Below, piece by piece: positions 62,081 to 64,000 of a stretch of 64,000 nucleotides of DNA. Every line of letters begins with the position of its first letter. Within the stretch, counting starts at the first letter, position 1. The notes beneath the pieces were generated by a model. The model did not search any database. It was not told the origin of the DNA and was given only the letters and a program-made list of their open reading frames with translations. The DNA is from CAZKWG01 sp964615375 (GTDB taxonomy: Bacteria > Myxococcota_A > UBA796 > CAZKWG01): the NCBI GenBank assembly GCA_964615375.1, contig CAZTOW010000049.1, forward strand, positions 8,914 through 72,913, in the 5' to 3' direction. Position numbers and translations under genes: made by a program.

Positions 62081-64000
62081 GCAGGGGCGCCGAGGTCGAT
62101 GGGATGCATCTCGACGCGGCCATGGCGGCGTTTAGAAGGGGTGAGGCTCAGGTCTCGACGGCCCATCTGCTCGAAGCGCTCGCGCACCTGACCGCTGACT
62201 CCCCCGACCGCCCCGACGTCCGCCTCCAGCTCGCCGAGGCCCTCCTGCTCCTCGACCGCGAGTACGACGCCCAGCACCACCTGGATCTCGCCCTCGAGGA
62301 GGCCACAACCGAGGACCAGCGCGCCCAGATCCGTCGGCGCGTCGCCGATCTCCGCGCCCCTTTCGCCCTCCCGCTGACCGAGCTCCAGGCCGCGCTGCTC
62401 AACGCCGCCAGCATCCCGGATCGCCTACGCCTGCTCAGCGCCCTCGTCGAGCGGCTACCTCCCGCCGCGCGCCAGGAGCTTCAAGACCACCTCCGCGACC
62501 TGGACGCCCTCCTCATCGCGGCCCCAGACCTCGACCTGCCCCGCCGACGGGTTGCGCTCGCCGCGGGCTGGCTCCGCGGGGCGCGCGGTGAGCCGACCTG
62601 GTTGGAGGAGGCGTGGCGCCACCTGGAGGTGGCGCGGGCGCGAGACGCCGAGGCGCGATCGGGCTGGCCGGAGCTGGCCGCGCAGGTCCGGCTGGCGCAG
62701 CTCGAAGCTGGCGCGCTCGGAGATGGGCGGCGTCTGGTTCACCTGGGGGCGTGGTTCGTGGAGCCCGATCTCCCGATCTCGGCCAACCAACCGAGCCATC
62801 TGCGATCGGCCGCACGCTGGCTGCTTCATGCCGGCCCCTTCACGCACCCGGACGCGCTGGAGCTGGCGAACCGCTTGCTGCGCGCGGCTGGGAGGAATGC
62901 GGACACCGCAGCTCTGGAGCAGCGGCTCGCCTGGATCAAGGCTCGGATCGGGGCCGTTCACTCGAAGCGGGACCGCAAGAAGCTCAAGGAGCGCTCCAGC
63001 CCCGCTGCGCTGGCTGGCCCCTTCGACGCGGCGCCAGGCTGGCTCATCGGGCTGGCGCAGGGGCTGACCACGCGGAGCCTGGCCGCGCCGGATCTCTCGG
63101 ATCCTGAGCTGATCCTCGGGCTGCTGGAGGCGCGCCCGGATCGAGCGGACGAGGTGCTGCGGGTCCTGGTCCAGCTCGTCGCGGCTGACGAAATGCCAGC
63201 GGACGCGGTGGCGATGCTGTCCGGCCTAAACCGCTTCGGTCTGGTGGGCCAACGCCTCCTGGACGCCATCGAGACCGTGGTGCAGCGCCGCCCGACCTAC
63301 GACCTGCTTCGCCTGCGGGCGCACCTGTACCTGGAGTCGAAGGCGTGGGGCTCGCCGGCCTTCCGCGAGGCCGCCAACGCGCTGGTCGCGGGCTCGACGA
63401 CGCTCGCAGCGCAGGTCGAGGCGGGGCTGATCAAGGGCATCGAGCGGATGCGCGCCTCACGGATCGGGAGGTTGGTGCCAGGCTCAAGGCATCCAGAGGA
63501 CGAGGACGAAGCTGCGCTCGTCGAGGCCAGGCGGGTGCTGGACGAGGCCGTCAGGCGGTCCCGCTCGCCGCTGGTGCCTCGGCACAACCGGTTTCAGGTG
63601 CTGGTCTCCTCGGGAAACGCCTGGCGTCAGCCTCCAGACGAGGACCTGGCGCTCGCGCTCAGACGCTACGAGGAGGCCGGCCGGATCGGCGGCGAGAGCG
63701 GAGAAGAGCGCGCCCGGCTCTGGAAGGTCACGGCAGACGCGCTGGTGCAGCGTGACGAGCCTGGCGACGTCCTGCAGGCGCTGGAGCTGGTGGAGCGGTC
63801 GCTGGCGTTGCGTAAGGTGGGCTACACGCGCTCGGAGACCCTGCTGACCGCCGCGGAGGTCGAGGAGCACGTCCCGGATCGACCGTTGGAGGTCGGCCTC
63901 GCCCGATCGGCCGCGCGGCTGGAGGAGGCGCTTCGGCATGACGACGGGCGCAACCGGCTGGCGATCTCCGACCGCTTGATCGGGACCCTTGGCCGCCTAG
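62071..64000 (+). CDS. helical-repeat (TPR-like) protein, 3' end beyond window
   Basis: The frame opened by ATG 62071 (10-nt overlap with the UvrD gene) stays open to base 64000, 643 codons so far. Leu/Ala/Arg-rich helical hairpins throughout: ASTAHLLEALAHLT-type, VRLQLAEALLLLDREYDAQH, HLDLALEEATTEDQRAQI, HLEVARARDAEARSGW, LELVERSLALRKVGYTRSET. These are TPR-like in the first ~90 residues and again near the end. No catalytic motif seen. Translational overlap makes it the fifth member of the defence operon, perhaps a scaffold or sensor. The C-terminus, which could hold an effector domain, is not in the window. Confidence 0.8.
   Translation, partial: MEVSRGAEVDGMHLDAAMAAFRRGEAQVSTAHLLEALAHLTADSPDRPDVRLQLAEALLLLDREYDAQHHLDLALEEATTEDQRAQIRRRVADLRAPFALPLTELQAALLNAASIPDRLRLLSALVERLPPAARQELQDHLRDLDALLIAAPDLDLPRRRVALAAGWLRGARGEPTWLEEAWRHLEVARARDAEARSGWPELAAQVRLAQLEAGALGDGRRLVHLGAWFVEPDLPISANQPSHLRSAARWLLHAGPFTHPDALELANRLLRAAGRNADTAALEQRLAWIKARIGAVHSKRDRKKLKERSSPAALAGPFDAAPGWLIGLAQGLTTRSLAAPDLSDPELILGLLEARPDRADEVLRVLVQLVAADEMPADAVAMLSGLNRFGLVGQRLLDAIETVVQRRPTYDLLRLRAHLYLESKAWGSPAFREAANALVAGSTTLAAQVEAGLIKGIERMRASRIGRLVPGSRHPEDEDEAALVEARRVLDEAVRRSRSPLVPRHNRFQVLVSSGNAWRQPPDEDLALALRRYEEAGRIGGESGEERARLWKVTADALVQRDEPGDVLQALELVERSLALRKVGYTRSETLLTAAEVEEHVPDRPLEVGLARSAARLEEALRHDDGRNRLAISDRLIGTLGRL

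Noticed and set aside
1..64000. tRNA or rRNA genes and an attachment-site duplication bounding the island
   Set aside because: No cloverleaf or rRNA-like segment was seen by eye and no direct repeat pair could be supported without an alignment tool.

Overview
GC-rich bacterial DNA (third positions mostly G/C), apparently one scaffold with a 100-N assembly gap at 32100-32199. Lipoproteins full of DxDGDG calcium-binding-type repeats (MopE-like), an FG-GAP protein, a caspase-family protein, a seven-bladed WD40 protein and a probable sigma54 promoter point to a Myxococcota-type deltaproteobacterial lineage. The organism call is inference; no rRNA or tRNA was seen.

Region 1 (1-5.6 kb, minus strand): a partial sigma54-activator-like AAA+ protein that lacks Walker A and GAFTGA, a serine recombinase and an XRE regulator form one operon. 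A 22-codon peptide lies divergent to it. Next comes a second operon of a 42-aa membrane peptide, a cysteine-dioxygenase-like cupin fused to an FAD/NAD(P)-binding oxidoreductase, and an unknown protein. It is preceded by a good sigma54 -24/-12 element and an upstream inverted repeat.

Region 2 (5.7-27.4 kb): a phage-like island transcribed almost entirely leftwards, with most junctions being 1-4 nt stop/start overlaps. It holds lysis or wall enzymes (amidase_3, lysozyme-like, M23), a tail-fibre-like protein, a C5-cytosine methyltransferase, a DpdA-type 7-deazaguanine transglycosylase, two PP-loop (PAPS-reductase-like) enzymes, a GHKL ATPase fused to an HELTH metallopeptidase-like segment, a hemerythrin fusion and a 5'-truncated SNF2-type helicase. 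Six otherwise unrelated proteins carry one ~45-residue module (consensus PPxGLxAxDIDxFLxRNR), N-terminal in four and C-terminal in two. This looks like a shared docking or assembly tag and is the best candidate here for an undescribed system. Two lone plus-strand genes for exported proteins interrupt the minus-strand genes like phage morons.

Region 3 (27.4-31 kb, plus strand): a protein with three tandem ECF-sigma-like units, a 7-blade WD40 protein and a decayed copy of the region 5 helicase.

Region 4 (31-41.3 kb, minus strand): an exported-protein cluster. It has two related MopE-like lipoproteins, a MopE plus FG-GAP lipoprotein, a caspase with a beta-rich C-terminus, a one-TM protein with an anti-sigma-like CxxC segment, and secreted proteins of unknown function.

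Region 5 (41.3-64 kb): a defence island. It has a helical protein, a PD-(D/E)XK nuclease, a deaminase-fold protein, then a tightly coupled plus-strand operon of a DrmD-like SNF2 helicase, a 1621-aa adenine methyltransferase, a 2333-aa DUF1998 helicase, a RelE-like/UvrD helicase fusion and a helical-repeat protein running off the window. It resembles class 1 DISARM with drmA and drmB functions in one polypeptide and drmC replaced.
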